A stretch of DNA of 64,000 nucleotides, taken from positions 144,348,501 to 144,412,500 of the forward strand of contig JASDFA010000016.1 of assembly GCA_035772735.1 (NCBI GenBank), in the 5' to 3' direction. Position 1 is the stretch's first letter, and every line of letters starts with the position of its first letter. Below, in pieces: positions 1-11,814 of this stretch. The notes below the pieces were generated by a model that searched no databases, was not told the DNA's origin, and was given only the letters and a program-made list of their open reading frames with translations. The position numbers and the translations under genes were made by a program. This stretch comes from Datura wrightii (taxonomy: Eukaryota > Streptophyta > Magnoliopsida > Solanales > Solanaceae).

Positions 1-1
1 C

Positions 2-991
2 ATCACAGGTCATGTGACTCAGTGCCCCAATTTCTAGTAGGTGAAGGTCAAGCACTAGAGGCCTGGAGGTCTAGTGTAGGATAGAGAATTTCCAGCCTAG
101 AAATGGGAGGTGATTAGTATGATTTATATTATAAGATTTCCTTGAATGAGCGGGAAGCATGATTCAATTTGGGTAATAATAGACATATTGAATAAATCAG
201 CTCACTTTTAGCCAGTCAGGACAACTTATGCCACAGAGTATTATGTCAGGCTATATATATGGGAAATAGTTCGCATACATGGCGTCCCTTTATCCATTAT
301 TTCTGACAGAGGTGCTCAAATCACAACAAACTTATGGAAGTCTTTCCAGAAAGGCCTGGGCACTCAGGTAAGCCTCAATACTGCATTCATTCTCAGACAG
401 ACGGACAAGCTGAATGCACCATTCAGATGCTTGAAGATATGCTGCATGCTTGTGTTTTAGATTTTGGTGAAAGTTGGGGTAATCATGTTTCCTTGATTGA
501 GTTCGCGTATAATAACAGCTACTAGGTAAGTATTCAGATGGCCATATATGAAGCTTTATATGGGCTAAAGTCCAGGTCACCAGTGGGTTGGTTTTAACTC
601 AGTAAGGTAGAGTTATTGGGGCCAGACTTATTGCAGCATGCTATTGACAATGTGAAATTTATTAGAGATCGACTTTAAAAGGAACAGAGCAGGCAGATGT
701 CTTATGAAGATGTATGTCGTCGAGTGCTGGAATTTGCTTTTGATGATTGGGTATTCCTGAAAGTATCACCTACGAAAGGCATCATGCTATTTGGTCGTAA
801 GGGCAAGCTGAGCCCTAGATATGTTGGCCTTACAGAGTTATCCGTAGGATAGGCAAAGTAGCCTACGAGTTGGAGTTGCCACTAGAGCTAGCGGCAGTCC
901 ACCCAGTATTTCATGTATCAATGTTGTAGAGGTGTATAGGATACCAAACTCGTGTTATGCCTATCGATGATGTTCGGATCTCTGAGGAGAG
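2..991 (+). pseudogene. E0 integrase, interrupted and decayed
   Basis: The enzyme would insert reverse-transcribed element DNA into the nucleus genome. Reading begins at the end of the HHCC zinc-binding region (QCPN followed by degenerate VKVKH..RPGGL). The catalytic core follows with the motifs WEVISM, RIHGVPLSIISDRGAQ, QTDGQAE and EFAYNNSY, and then the C-terminal part (FLKVSPTKGIM, GRKGKLSPRYVG, VHPVFHVSML). Several stops and frameshifts break it, including stops near 37-42. Near 110 the first catalytic Asp of the usual MDF motif is not preserved. The last codons before E1 read VMPIDDVRISEE, which matches the link leading to the chromodomain-like tail that resumes after E1. Confidence 0.85.
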
Positions 992-2384
992 TGATCTTTG
1001 GCAGATTTATATGCCCAAGTGATACTCAAATGCGTCATTTTGTCTTGTTTATCTATCGATGTTTGTGCATTCTCATGTGAATTGTAGTCAAATGTGAATT
1101 TATACTAACCAACATGATTAGCGTTGTTTTGCAGGAAAAATATAATTTTATGATGCTAAGATGCATGTTGGGAGAAATCGGGATTGGACTCGGAAGAGAG
1201 CAAGGAAAAGGCCAAGGAAAGCATGAATTAAAGGGGCTCCGCGATGGAGCTGTGCCACGCTGCCATCGCGGATGCATTCTGCCCGGATGCTGAAGATGAG
1301 CCAAATTCTAGTGAAGGTGCGCGTTGGGGCCATGGCACGTTGGCCAAGCCCGCGTTGCACGCCATGGCACGTTGGGCATAATTACCTGGAGGATCGGGTC
1401 CGCGTTTGTGGCGTGTCACGGAGGCAGTGCTCCGCAATGCATTCCGTGACGCGTTGCTTGTTATTCCGGGAAAAATTCCCACTAATATAAATAGCACACT
1501 TAGGTTTACTTTTAATAATTCTGACTTAGTTGAGCAGGAACATTGGTTACAGGCAGTTGAGGGGACGAAATTCTTAGGGTTCTTCTCTATCTCTTTCTTC
1601 CTTATTTCAATTATTTGTATGATTTACACTCATTTAACGATGTTTAATCCACAAATGAGTGGCTAAATTCACTTCTTGCTGAGGTTAAGAACTGTAGTGG
1701 AATGTCATTATTGATCATCTTGGTTTTTCATCTTTTCTTTCATGATTGTTCTATTAATTCTTGTTCTTACTGCATTAATGTTTGGCCAATATTAATGTAT
1801 ATCTAAAAAATCCAGTTTGCGCTCGAAAGAGAAAGAAATTGGAAAGTTGTGAATTAATAGGATATGATCTCTTCTTGGTTTGGGAAAATTGAGAATTGAT
1901 TTACCTTCAAAATAGAAATATATCTGAAAGTCGTATTAGTTAATTAAGGAATCAGTTTCGTATGGCTAGAACATGAATTTCTTCTTATCACAGAAATGTA
2001 GGTGGAAGGTTCATGATTCTTAAGTTGGGTTAAATACGAGAGTTGTAATCCATAGGCAATAATTCTGGACTAGCAATCGGAGAAAGATTAACCAATTTGT
2101 ATCAATAAATTGCTTCCCTGCATGTTCGTTTTAGCCTCAGCATGCTCATTACTATAGTTCAGACTCAATTTGTACATTCATTTTAGATTAGCATAAATTA
2201 GGAAACAAACTCCCATAATCTTCTTGAAACTGTTGTCTGCATTATTAGAGTTAGAGTTTATTAATGCTTGATTCGATTATTACCTTGATCCAGTCCCTAT
2301 GGGATCGATACTTGGCTACTCTAGCCATTTTACTACTTGTTCGACCATGTGCACTTGCGTATAGGTATTCCAAACAGCCGAACA
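992..2384 (+). repeat. E1 5' LTR
   Basis: This 1393-bp copy has TG...CA ends. It is the promoter LTR, with a TATA box at 1486-1493 downstream of GC-rich hairpin modules (about 1234-1460). The conserved block GGGATCGATACTTGG lies at 2301-2315, and the LTR is followed by AGTTTT and the primer site. Confidence 0.93.
1486..1493 (+). promoter_or_regulatory. TATA box of E1 5' LTR
   Basis: TATAAATA is followed by GCACAC. The same box stands at the same place in the E1 3' LTR (15351-15358) and in both E2 LTRs, just after a conserved GGGAAAAATTCCCACTA stretch. This marks the likely U3/R boundary region. Confidence 0.7.
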
Positions 2385-2390
2385 AGTTTT

Positions 2391-2407
2391 TGGCGCCGTT
2401 GCCGGGG
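2391..2407 (+). other. E1 primer binding site (tRNA-Asp)
   Basis: TGGCGCCGTTGCCGGGG is complementary to the 3' end of plant tRNA-Asp (..CCCCGGCAACGGCGCCA) over 17 nt. It begins six bases after the LTR end. A tRNA-Asp primer is the established choice of Athila-type elements. Confidence 0.93.
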
Positions 2408-2514
2408 ATTGGCAATTGGTAAAATTTTTCTTAAGTGTTAGTTTACTATTTCCTCTTACTGTTGACAACTTGGTCTTAGCCCGTATTTTGTAGATATCAA
2501 TTTCTGTTGAACAC

Positions 2515-4142
2515 TGGCAAGAGACAAGGAGCTGGTGGACTCATATTTAGAGCCAGAAAGACAATTCCATCGTCAAAGAAGAGAAGCTCTAGAGAAAAAG
2601 CTGCAGTTGCTCAGACAAACAATCCTGGAGCAACAATAGAATCCACCAGTTGTAAGGGCAGTGTTAGTGCCCGAGGAAATGGCAGCTAGGCCGGTTCGCG
2701 AGGTGGCAATCCCACATGCTAACAATGTCACATCTAGCATCCGCAAACCTGAGCCAGGAGGGAGGTTCGAGCTTAAACAGAACATGGTGCAATTGCTGCA
2801 CACCAGCGGGCAGTTCATAGGTCTCCCTCACGAGGATCCACATCAACATCTCCAAAATTTTTTGGAGATAAGTGACACTTACATCCCCACTGGAGTGTCA
2901 TCATATTATTTCAGGCTTACATTGTTCCCATTTTCACTTTTGGGAGAAGCTAAGAGGTGGTTAAAGCTGAGCCACCTAATTCCATCACCACGTGGGATGA
3001 TCTTGCAATGAAATTCTTGATATGGTTCTTTCCATCCGGTAAAACAGCAAGACTTAGAAGTCAAATTCTATGTTTTAAACAGAGAGAGGGAGAGAATCTG
3101 TATCAAGCCTTGGAGAGAGTCAAATCTATGTTGCGGGATTGTCCTCATCATCACTAATCCAATGATGTGCTGGTGCATACTTTCATAGAAGGTTTGGAAC
3201 CCCACACAAAAATCTTGCTAGACTCAGCAGCTGGGGGACAAGCATTAGAGAAGACTTATGAGGAGCTGTATACTTTGTTAGATCGTATTTCGCAAGGGAA
3301 TCCAGAATGGAATACGGACTCTTCAAGAGGAGGAACAAGGAAAGCAGCTGGATTCTTGGAAGTGGATGGTTTTACAACTATTGCTGCACAGATAGCTACG
3401 TTACAGAATCAACTTAATGCCCACTTCAGTAACATGAACATGAACCAGTCTCAAGCCCCAGTGAATATAGTGCAGCAGATTTGGTGTGAAGTGTGCGGGA
3501 GTAATGAACACTCAGTTGAGTGTTGTAGATCAAATCCTGATTCGGTGAACTTTGTTGGTAATGTACAGAGAAATAACCACCTACAGTATGGCAACAACTA
3601 CAATTCCAACTGGAGGAATCACCCTAATTTCTCTTGGGGTAGCAACAACCATCAAGGGTAGAGTTCGAGTCAGGGGGCGCACAGAAATCAAGGAGGGCAG
3701 CAGAACTATCAGTCGCAATACAGAAGCAACAATGCATCTCCTCCACCACCATCACCCAGTATTGAGGAGATGTTCAAGACAATGATAGATAACCAAGCTC
3801 AATTGCAGGCTGACTACATGAAATTGGCAGCCGGTATAAAGAACAATCACTTGGCTACAAAGGCGCTAGAGTACCAGTTTGGGCAATTTGATGGAGCTCA
3901 AAAGACAAGGCCGAGTGGAGGACTTCCGAGTGACACTGATCCGAACCACAAGCAAGTAAATGCAGTGACCACAAGGAGTGGTTTGCAACTCAAGGAGGTG
4001 GAACCATAAAGACCACCACAGCAGTCGGAAGCAGGTGATAATGAGAGGGATCACAATGATGATAGGGGGAAGGAGAAGGAAGCTGAAACAGAAAGACCAC
4101 CACCCCCATTCCATCAAAGACTAAGGAAACACAAGGAGGAAG
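2515..4142 (+). pseudogene. E1 gag (capsid), 5' part, broken by E3
   Basis: Gag forms the virus-like particle in the cytoplasm. The Athila-type capsid core is clear: FLEISDTYIPTG, LTLFPFSLLGEAKRWL, FFPSGKTARLRSQIL, LYQALERVKSMLRDCPHHH and HTFIEGLEPHTKILLDSAAGG. A zinc-knuckle-like C-x2-C...H...C segment (WCEVCGSNEHSVECC) lies near 3483-3530. A conserved stretch before the first ATG (QRREALEKKLQLLRQ, from about 2572) shows that the original start lay near 2515. A frameshift near 2960 and stops at 3155, 3659 and 4007 make it non-functional. E3 cuts it at 4142, inside ..KHKEE|A.., and it continues at 9722. Confidence 0.9.
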
Positions 4143-5576
4143 TGACGTGCCCGTTTCGCGCGTCCGCAAGTGTACGGGTCGTGCAAGTAATATAGTGGAT
4201 CTTTTTAAGAACCGGATTGTCGAACCCACAGGGACTGGACCCATTCCTCTAACTATCCATTTCTATTGTGATTTTAAATACCTCAAGTGTTGGTTATAGA
4301 CATTTTCGATTGAGATTAATTAAGTCTAAGTTTGGGTCAACGAAATATTCTGAAATTACTCTAGGAGCAACATAGAGTTAAAACCAATTAATCATGCGAT
4401 CCTATGATTTGCAATGGGTTAAGCATGGAACTATCAATTGTTATTTCACATAATTAGAATTGCATGTTTATGGTCTTTTGAGCCTCTGAACACGGCAATC
4501 TAGCCTCACTGCATCATTGTGAGCGAGGAGTTTAATTTTCTAGTCGCGGGCAATCAATTATGTTGTGGTTTACGGGGAAACGATTAGGGACTTTCATGCG
4601 TCTAACCATTTAACTCAACTTAGCCTCACAACTACTTCTTCGAGTGGTGATGTGACATCCCAAGTTGGTCTTTCATAACCCCCGTGTGTCAACCAAGCAC
4701 GGTGTTAGGTATATTTCTATCCTGACACAAAAATCTCTCCCGAGATACAAACATGCCCCTCACATTCTCATGTCCTGACCTAGGTAATGCTTTCTCAAGC
4801 TATTACTCAAGCTAACAAATATGCTTTCATGGTGATCAATCATAAAAACAACCAACAATCCAGAATGCAAGACGAAAACAACAATCAATAACTTAATTCC
4901 AAAACAATTTCATAAAATCATAATTATAATTCATGGCTTCAACCCTACAGGAAGGGTTCTTGCCATTCATGTTCGTAAAACTACATTAACTAATACTAAA
5001 CTAACACACTTACATGAATTTGGTAGATGAGAAGGGAATTTGCCAAACCCTAGATGAGTTCTCCCACTTCTCCCTTCACTCCTAGGTAGTTTTCCAGAAT
5101 AAAATTGTGACCCAATGATTTTAGGAGCTAAGGGTTCAATTTATACTATGCTGAAAAATTGCAAAATTTGGCCTGTGGTGGAACAGCAACGTGTCACGGA
5201 GCTGAACGCCCTACTTGACCTCCGTGACACATTGGTAACGCGTACCCTCACTGGAATGTGCCAAAAAATGCAATTTTTGGCCAAGTGTTGCCGCGTTGGC
5301 AGCGTGCCACGGCCCTTATCGCGCAGGGTGCCAGTTATTGCATGTTTTCTTGTTGACTTTCGCGTTTTGCTCTTGATTCCATTCCTCCACTTCACCAAAT
5401 CATGAATTAGTTCCTCAAATGCATTATTAACCTTCAAAAACAAGGACTAATCATGTTGGTTAGTATATATTCACATTTACATAAAATCACATGAAAATGT
5501 ATAAAATAACTTAGATAAACAAGACTAAATTAAGGTATAAAGCATCACTCGGGCATGCTATTTTTGCCCATGATCA
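4143..5576 (-). repeat. E3 3' LTR
   Basis: On the plus strand it runs from TGACGTGCCCG to GCCCATGATCA. It is the same length as the right copy. A TATA-like ATTTATA (minus TATAAAT) lies near 5139-5145, next to the GC-rich hairpin region at about 5190-5235. ORFs of about 96-100 codons seen here occur in both LTRs and are not genes. Confidence 0.94.
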
Positions 5577-5590
5577 CCTACCCCACACTT
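5577..5590 (-). other. E3 polypurine tract
   Basis: On the minus strand AAGTGTGGGGTAGG directly abuts the LTR start TGATC. It primes plus-strand DNA synthesis. The same tract precedes the 3' LTRs of E1 and E2. Confidence 0.85.
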
Positions 5591-7214
5591 AAAGTCTTGT
5601 TCGTCCTCGAACAACTTATTACATCTCATGCATATGGAGACTCATCCATAACTCATTTAGCAAGAATATTCAAGCTACGGCTACAATGATTACGTAAGAT
5701 AACAAGCTAAAGATAGAGCATGCACGATTTGATCATTGAAATGAAGTACAACTATGTTAAGACTTCTTAACCTCAAGAATCGACTCTTAATCTTAGAAAA
5801 CTCATGCAAATAAACTGATTAAGAAATCCCACATGAATTATATCCTTCATTCAACATGTGCCCCTCACGGAAAGAGAGTTACCCAATCACACGCAAAAAC
5901 AATTTTTTAAATCACAACATGTGTGGGTACATGAATAGAATTACGCTCACTCTCACAAAGAATTCACATGCATCATGTAATGACCCATAAGCTTGCCCTT
6001 AGTGTTTTATTCCACTAATTTAAGGATGTATGAATGTAAGATCAAGTAGGACTTAATGGGTTGTAATGTAAGCTATGGGACGGGTAGGTACTATTCTGGC
6101 CAATAATAGTGACTATCTTTCCCAAGCGCTTTTAATACATTACGCCCTCATTACGAACTTCCCTTCCCTTACTTCACCTTTTTCTCCTTTCAGCTTTCTT
6201 TTTCCTCTTATGTTCCCTCTTTCTTTAGGCACTTTTAGCTTATTAGTAAGGAGTTCTATAAATAATTTTTCATTAATTTGTTTTCTTGCTCCTTACTAAT
6301 AATCAACCATTTTCACACTAGTGCACCTTTGTCCTTTTCTCACTTCTACAACTTGCTACTTTTCCTTTCTTTTCATTCTTCTCACTCCTTTACTCCTTCG
6401 GATTTTTTTTCCACTCAAGCGCTTAGGAGTTTTGGATCAAATTTAAGGCTAATGAAAGAAAAAGGATTAAGCTTATGTTGCAGCTGTCAAAGAATAGGCT
6501 CAAGGCTCAATGGGGTTAACTAGGATTAATTTTTCAAGGTAGGTAAAATGAGGGATAACAATTTAGTTCATTCAAAGGAATGCCTATATCATTTCCTACA
6601 ATTCACATCCTTCATTTCATTTTATAAACACACCAGGCAAGTTCTAGACAATCCACAATAGCACAGAATACTCAAAAACCTTACACTCATGGCACATGCT
6701 CAAATCAAGACACATTCAGCAGACTCTTACTCAGCTAATCACAAGAATTCGAACATTAAGCTTCAATCATATTGAGTCAAATTCAAGAGCCTAAGTGTCT
6801 CAAACAAAGTTATACACTTGCATACTTCACACTGAACATACTTGCATCTTACAATCACATATAGCACCTAACAAGAACATCAAGCACCAATTAGCTACGG
6901 CTTCAAAAACCCAACACCTACCGACTACTTTTTCCTCAAGACGGTCGTCATCCATCCATTGTCGGAAACAGTCCCTAACTATGACTAAAACCACTATATA
7001 CAGACAAAGGAAAGAAAGAAAAAGAAAATTTTTATTCTTCGGTTCAAATACCCCCCGTCGGAAAAGAACCGAAAAGAAAAACCAATGGGTGATGAAGTCA
7101 TGCTTAATTCACAATTTTTTTTTCCAAATTTCTCCCAAATTTCACACAAGCATTACATTCACCAAAAACTTGTTAAGTACAAAAATTTTGAAATTTTTCT
7201 CACCCCACACTTAA
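5591..7214 (-). other. E3 conserved noncoding 3' region
   Basis: This stretch has no gene. It is the counterpart of E1 13097-14843 and E2 27430-29272. It starts (minus strand) at an internal PPT-like tract TAAGTGTGGGGTG (7201-7213). It includes the block around 6899-6985 that reads on the minus strand GATGGATGACGACCGTCTTG and continues to the final PPT. T-rich ORFs at 6075-6523 are low complexity and lack any recognised domain. Confidence 0.75.
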
Positions 7215-7639
7215 ATCATGCTATGTCCTCATAGCATCAAATTAACATTTAAAGGATGAGAAATACTCCCTGAGCCTCTATGCCAAGCTAAAAGCATGCT
7301 TTCCTTTCATGTTTTCAGAGGTGGGTGTTCGACCCCAAACTTCTTCTATTCCATGCTCTTTAGCTTCCACCTTCTTGGTACTCAGACTTCCCTTCCATCT
7401 GTGCTTAACTTTCCACCAAAAACACAAACAAAATGAAAATAACAAAAGCAACACAAAAATCAAAATTACGAATTGTACCTGAGGTACCCTTGGGTTGCCT
7501 CCCAAGCAGCGCCTTATTTTACTTCGTGGCACGACGTGGACTGTCCTTTTCAAGACATCCTCATACCTGGGTTCTCTTTCGAGAACCATCTCCTTTTCTT
7601 TTGTTGTTTAGAGGAAACAGCCTCCACTTTGTTCCTCTC

Positions 7640-8147
7640 TTTCTCCAACTTCTTCTCAATTTGAAGTCATTCCATGAAGTTATGGAGTTCGGTGGCTTAG
7701 CCTTCAACCACTTTTTCGCCTCTCCCAATAGTGAAAACGGGAAGAGGGTCATTCGGACATAATCTGTGGACACACCAGTGGGGACAAACATGTCACTAAT
7801 CTCTAAAAAGCTCTGTAGGTGCTACTGCGGGTCCTCATGTGCCATTCCAGTGAATTGACCACTAGAATGTAATAGCTGCACCATGTTCTGTTTAAGCTCA
7901 AAGTGCCTTCCAAGCTCCGGTTTACGGATGCTAGAGATCACATTCGTCGCTAGTGGGATTGCCACTTCGCGAACTGGCCTTGCTGCCATTGCTTCTGATG
8001 ACAATTATACTTGTCCCGCGGGTGGTTGTTGTTGTACCTTTTCTTGAAGTCTCTTCAGCTTTTGCTCTAGAGCTACTCTCCTTTGCAAATGGATTTGACG
8101 TTCAGGTTCAAGCAACGGTTCCACAAGCTCTCTATTTCTAGCCAGCT
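7640..8147 (-). pseudogene. E3 truncated gag N-terminus
   Basis: On the minus strand the reading begins with ELARNRELVEPLLEPERQ and RRVALEQKLK, a possible short coiled coil. It then has AARPVREVAIP, RHFELKQNMVQLL, FVPTGVSTDYVRMTLFPF and GEAKKWLKAKPPNSITSWN. It then leaves the family sequence abruptly at about 7640 and runs into an unrelated lysine- and arginine-rich tail up to 7561. Two stops interrupt it. Only about the first third of gag is present; the C-terminal capsid half and zinc knuckle are missing. The retained segment could serve as a packaging or translation-start region rather than as a capsid protein; that is inference. Confidence 0.85.
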
Positions 8148-8259
8148 CGGCAGGACAACCTGTCACTTGCAAATAAACAGACTAAGACCAAGTTTTTCAA
8201 CACTTTAGGAAATTCAAAAATCACACAAAAATAGATAAATTATCAAAATCTCGCCTAGT

Positions 8260-8276
8260 CCCCGGCAACGGCGCCA
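8260..8276 (-). other. E3 primer binding site (tRNA-Asp)
   Basis: The plus strand reads CCCCGGCAACGGCGCCA, identical to the tRNA-Asp 3' end. The minus strand is therefore a perfect 17-nt primer site, six bases from the LTR end at 8283. Confidence 0.95.
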
Positions 8277-8282
8277 AAAACT

Positions 8283-9716
8283 TGACATGCCCGATTCGCG
8301 CGTCCGCAAGTGTACGGGTCGTGCAAGTAATATAGTGGATCTTTTTATGAACCGGATTGTCGAACCCACAGGGACTGGACCCATTCCTCTAACTATCCAT
8401 TTCTATTGTGATCTTAAATACCTCAAGTGTTGGTTATAGACATTTTCGATTGAGATTAATTAAGTCTAAGTTTGGGTCAACGAAATATTCTGAAATTACT
8501 CTAGGAGCAACATAGAGTTAAAACCAATTAATCATGCGATCCTATGATTTGCAATGGGTTAAGCATGGAACTATCAATTGTTATTTCACATAATTAGAAT
8601 TGCATGTTTATGGTCTTTTGAGCCTCTGAACACGGCAATCTAGCCTCACTGCATCATTGTGAGCGAGGAGTTTAATTTTCTAGTCGCGGGCAATCAATTA
8701 TGTTGTGGTTTACGGGGAAACGATTAGGGACTTTCGTGCGTCTAACCATTTAACTCAACTTAGCCTCACAACTACTTCTTCGAGTGGTGATGTGACATCC
8801 CAAGTTGGTCTTTCATAACCCCCGTGTGTCAACCAAGCACGGTGTTAGGTATATTTCTATCCTGACACAAAAATCTCTCCCGAGATACAAACATGCCCCT
8901 CACATTCTCATGTCCTGACCTAGGTAATGCTTTCTCAAGCTATTACTCAAGCTAACAAATATGCTTTCATGGTGATCAATCATAAAAACAACCAACAATC
9001 CAGAATGCAAGATGAAAACAACAATCAATAACTTAATTCCAAAACAATTTCATAAAATCATAATTATAATTCATGGCTTCAACCCTAGAGGAAGGGTTCT
9101 TGCCATTCATGTTCGTAAAACTACATTAACTAATACTAAACTAACATACTTACATGAATTTGGTAGATGAGAAGGGAATTTGCCAAATACTAGATGAGTT
9201 CTCCCACTTCTCCCTTCACTCCTAGGTTGTTTTCCAGAATAAAATCGTGACCCAATGATTTTAGGAGCTAAGGGTTCAATTTATACTATGCTGAAAAATT
9301 GCAAAATTTGGCCTGTGGTGGAACAGCAACGTGTCACGGAGATGAACGCCCTACTTGACCTCCGTGACATGTTGGTAACGCGTACCCTCACTGGAATGTG
9401 CCAAAAAATGCAATTTTTGGCCAAGTGTTGCCGCGTTGGCAGCGTGCCACGGCCCTTATCGCGCAGGGTGCCAGTTATTGCATGTTTTCTTGTTGACTTT
9501 CGCGTTTTGCTCTTGATTCCATTCCTCCATTTCACCAAATCCTTAATTAGTTCCTTAAATGCATTATTAACCTTCAAAAACAAGGACTAATCATGTTGGT
9601 TAGTATATATTCACATTTACATAAAATCACATGAAAATGTATAAAATAACTTAGATAAACAAGACTAAATTAAGGTATAAAGCATCAATCGGGCATGCTA
9701 TTTTTGCCCACGATCA
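8283..9716 (-). repeat. E3 5' LTR
   Basis: This is the promoter LTR of the minus-strand element, from TGACATGCCCG (plus strand) to CCCACGATCA. On the minus strand a TATA-like TATAAAT lies at 9279-9285, downstream of a GC-rich hairpin segment at about 9330-9375. It matches S (51161-52664) over most of its length. Confidence 0.94.
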
Positions 9717-9721
9717 GGAAG

Positions 9722-10491
9722 CGTGTTTCAAAAAGTTCATGGAGGTGCTTAAACAGGTACACATTAATTTACCTCTTGTTGATGTTTTGCAGGGAGTGCC
9801 GAAGTACGCAAAATATATCAGGGACATCGTGGCGAACAAAAGCAGGTTGACTGAGTACGCTATGGTGGCGCTTACGGAGGAGTGCACTTCACGGATACAA
9901 AATAGGTTGCCCACAAAGCTCAAAGACCCTGGGAGCTTTACAATTCAACTGACAATCGGACAGAGTATCCGAGCTCGTAGATTATGTGATTTGGGAGCAA
10001 GCATTAACTTGATGCCGACATTGGTTTTCAAGAAATTGGGGCTAGGCAGTCCTAGACCTACAATAGTGATCTTGCAACTAGTGGATCGTTCTTTGGCCAG
10101 ACCAGATGGCATTGTGGAGGACGTGCTGGTGCAAGTAGGCTCCCTTATCTTCCCGGTTGACTTTATTGTGCTGGATTTTGAGCCGGATGGGGAAGTCCCA
10201 TTTATTTTGGGACGTCCTTTCTTGGTAACTGGGGGAGCACTCATTAATGTAGTTGCAGGGCAGCTAACTATGCGGGTGCACGACAAGGTGGAGGTGTTTG
10301 AGGTGTACAAGGCTACAAAGCTTCCGGCAGTGTATGAGGAACTCTCAGTGATCAACGTGCTTGATCGAGCGGATATTGCTCAGAGCGTTGAGTCACGGGA
10401 GCCATTGGGGAAACCACCGGATAAGTGTAAGCATGACATGGGTGAGGACGATAGTCAAGAGAAGACATCTGTCACCCTAGAGGATGACTGA
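9722..10491 (+). CDS. E1 gag C-terminus-protease fused to the pol tail
   Basis: This is the reading frame after the E3 insertion, open for about 250 codons. It includes FMEVLKQVHINLPLVDVLQG, the linker RLPTKLKDPGSFT, and an aspartic protease with DLGASINLMP (Asp codon 9988-9990), followed by FPVDFIVLDF and VPFILGRPFL. After VESREPLGKP (about 10413) it jumps to a sequence matching the last 20 or so residues of E2 pol (CKH.WGED...SSITLAEN) and stops at 10489-10491. Everything for RT, RNase H and integrase (E2 about 21740-24725) is deleted. The junction preserves the frame, so a gag-protease polyprotein ending normally would result if gag were intact. The protease could mature gag but the element cannot copy itself. 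Confidence 0.88.
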
Positions 10492-11135
10492 GCTTAATGA
10501 CGTCGAGCCGTGACGGCAAATCAGGCACTGCACTGGAGGCAACCCGTGAATTTGTTGTAAGAGATAAGTAGAAGTAGTTAGCTAAATAAAAAGAAAAAAA
10601 AATAAAAAAAAAAATGTATATATATATATAAAACAAAAAAATTATTGTGTTGTGTTCGAAACCTTTGAATTCTAACAAATTTCTTGTGGTGAGATAAATT
10701 TCAGGTTGAACGGAGGGCAAAAATGCAAAAGATCGCAAAGGAAAATTCGAGGTGAGAAAAATAATAAAAAGTGGCAAAACAGAGGGCATGGCTCCGTCTC
10801 ACGTAGGGCATGCTCCGCGTTACCCTCTGTGACACGTTGAAGTGTAACTTGGAATTTTTGAAAAAATTCTAGAGTACTGGCACGATGGCTCCGTGTCACA
10901 GAGGGCATGCTCCGCGTTACCCTTCGTGACACGTTGAAGGCAATTTCACGTCGGGTCACACCGGGTTGCCGGGTGACCCGTGCAAAAATACCTCTTTTTA
11001 ACCCCTTTTTCCCTCATTTTTTTCCCATTTCTCATCTCCTCTGCGACAAACACCCAAGAATCCCCCCTTCCCCAACGTGACACGGACCTAGGAGCTAAAA
11101 TTCTTCAACTTTTCTTCGATGTCGTCGAATTGAAG
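10492..11135 (+). other. E1 pol-to-ORF2 spacer: hairpins and leader
   Basis: There is no gene here. After the pol stop comes a conserved phrase (GACGTCGAGCCGTGACGG), an A-rich and TA-rich low-complexity run (10585-10640), and two GC-rich hairpin modules (about 10790-10850 and 10888-10937) of the LTR type. A strong hairpin follows at 10953-10981 with arms CGGGTCAC and GTGACCCG. A C/T-rich leader then ends at a splice-donor-like AAG|GTATGT at 11135/11136. E2 has the same order at 24791-25442. Confidence 0.7.
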
Positions 11136-11809
11136 GTATGTTCATTAACTTCATCTCATTTTAGGACTAATTTTTTCGATTTTGAGCATGGGAGGTGAGG
11201 AAAACTTTCCCTAATTGTAAATTGAGATTGAATTCTTGTAAGTTATTGTTGATTGATGTTCGTAGTATCGTTGTGATTATATGAACTCGATAAATACATG
11301 GGTGATCGAAATTCTTGTGATATTTGTAGCTAGGGTTAGAATTTGAATATGAAGAAGTCAAAATTGAGTTGAAATGTGAAATTCTTGTTGGTTTGTGCAT
11401 GTTGGGTGAGGTAAATTATGTTGTGTTTAACGTTAATATGCTAAACGCGCGATGGATTTTCGGGATAATGAAATTGTTGAAATTGCATAGAAATTAGGGG
11501 AATTGCATCGTTTTTGTTGATAGAAATTTTCGCTATGTGCTATGTGATGAAATGTTATCAATGGTAATAGTGGATTAGCTGTACGAAGTCTGAGTAGTAC
11601 ATAGAATTTATACCGTCGAACCCTCTGAATGCACGAGGCATTTTTGTTATTGTTTTTTTTTATTTGAAAGTTAGAAAAAGAGGATTGTCTTGCTGTAATG
11701 TTGTCATTGTGGCTAAAGACTAAGTGTGGGGTGGCCTAGCTTAACCCAACCTTAGTTGATGCAAATTTTAACTTGACTAACATTTGGGACTGTTTGTTTG
11801 ATGTGACAG
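11136..11809 (+). other. Candidate leader intron of E1 envelope-position ORF
   Basis: The donor AAG|GTATGT and the acceptor TGTTTGATGTGACAG|G frame a 674-nt T-rich segment that ends five bases before the ATG at 11815. E2 has the matching pair at 25443 and 26139. Conserved splice signals and an intron-like composition support it; no transcript evidence is available from sequence. A PPT-like TAAGTGTGGGGTG lies inside it at 11721-11733. Confidence 0.5.
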
Positions 11810-11814
11810 GAACA

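Larger units (their letters stand above)
4143..9716 (-). mobile_element. E3: miniature non-autonomous Athila-type element in E1 gag
   Basis: Two 1434-bp LTRs in minus orientation enclose 2706 bp. The target duplication GGAAG (4138-4142 and 9717-9721) is perfect and its removal restores the E1 gag frame. Read on the minus strand there is a perfect tRNA-Asp primer site, about 170 codons of gag N-terminus, a PPT-like tract, a long noncoding region and the final PPT. Protease, RT, integrase and the envelope-position ORF are absent. I count about 21 LTR differences (about 1.5%), so it is younger than E1, as nesting requires. Confidence 0.95.

Noticed and set aside
1..40. Gag zinc-knuckle end (GH....C) at the left edge
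   Set aside because: The following VKVKH..RPGGL and WEVISM show that this is the end of the integrase zinc-binding region, so no gag-to-integrase deletion is needed.
4210..4250. tRNA gene or pol III B box suggested by GGTTCGACAATCC on the minus strand
   Set aside because: No A box or cloverleaf around it; it is part of a conserved LTR-end block present in all family LTRs.
5115..5443. ORFs of about 100 codons on both strands, repeated at 9255-9590
   Set aside because: They lie in the E3 LTRs, are duplicated for that reason, and overlap the hairpin and TATA region; no domain.
6075..6523. Hydrophobic ORFs in E3
   Set aside because: T/C-rich low-complexity sequence in the noncoding 3' region; not kept in E1 or E2.
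9945..10355. 136-codon minus-strand ORF
   Set aside because: It is opposite the protease frame of E1; a shadow of codon bias.
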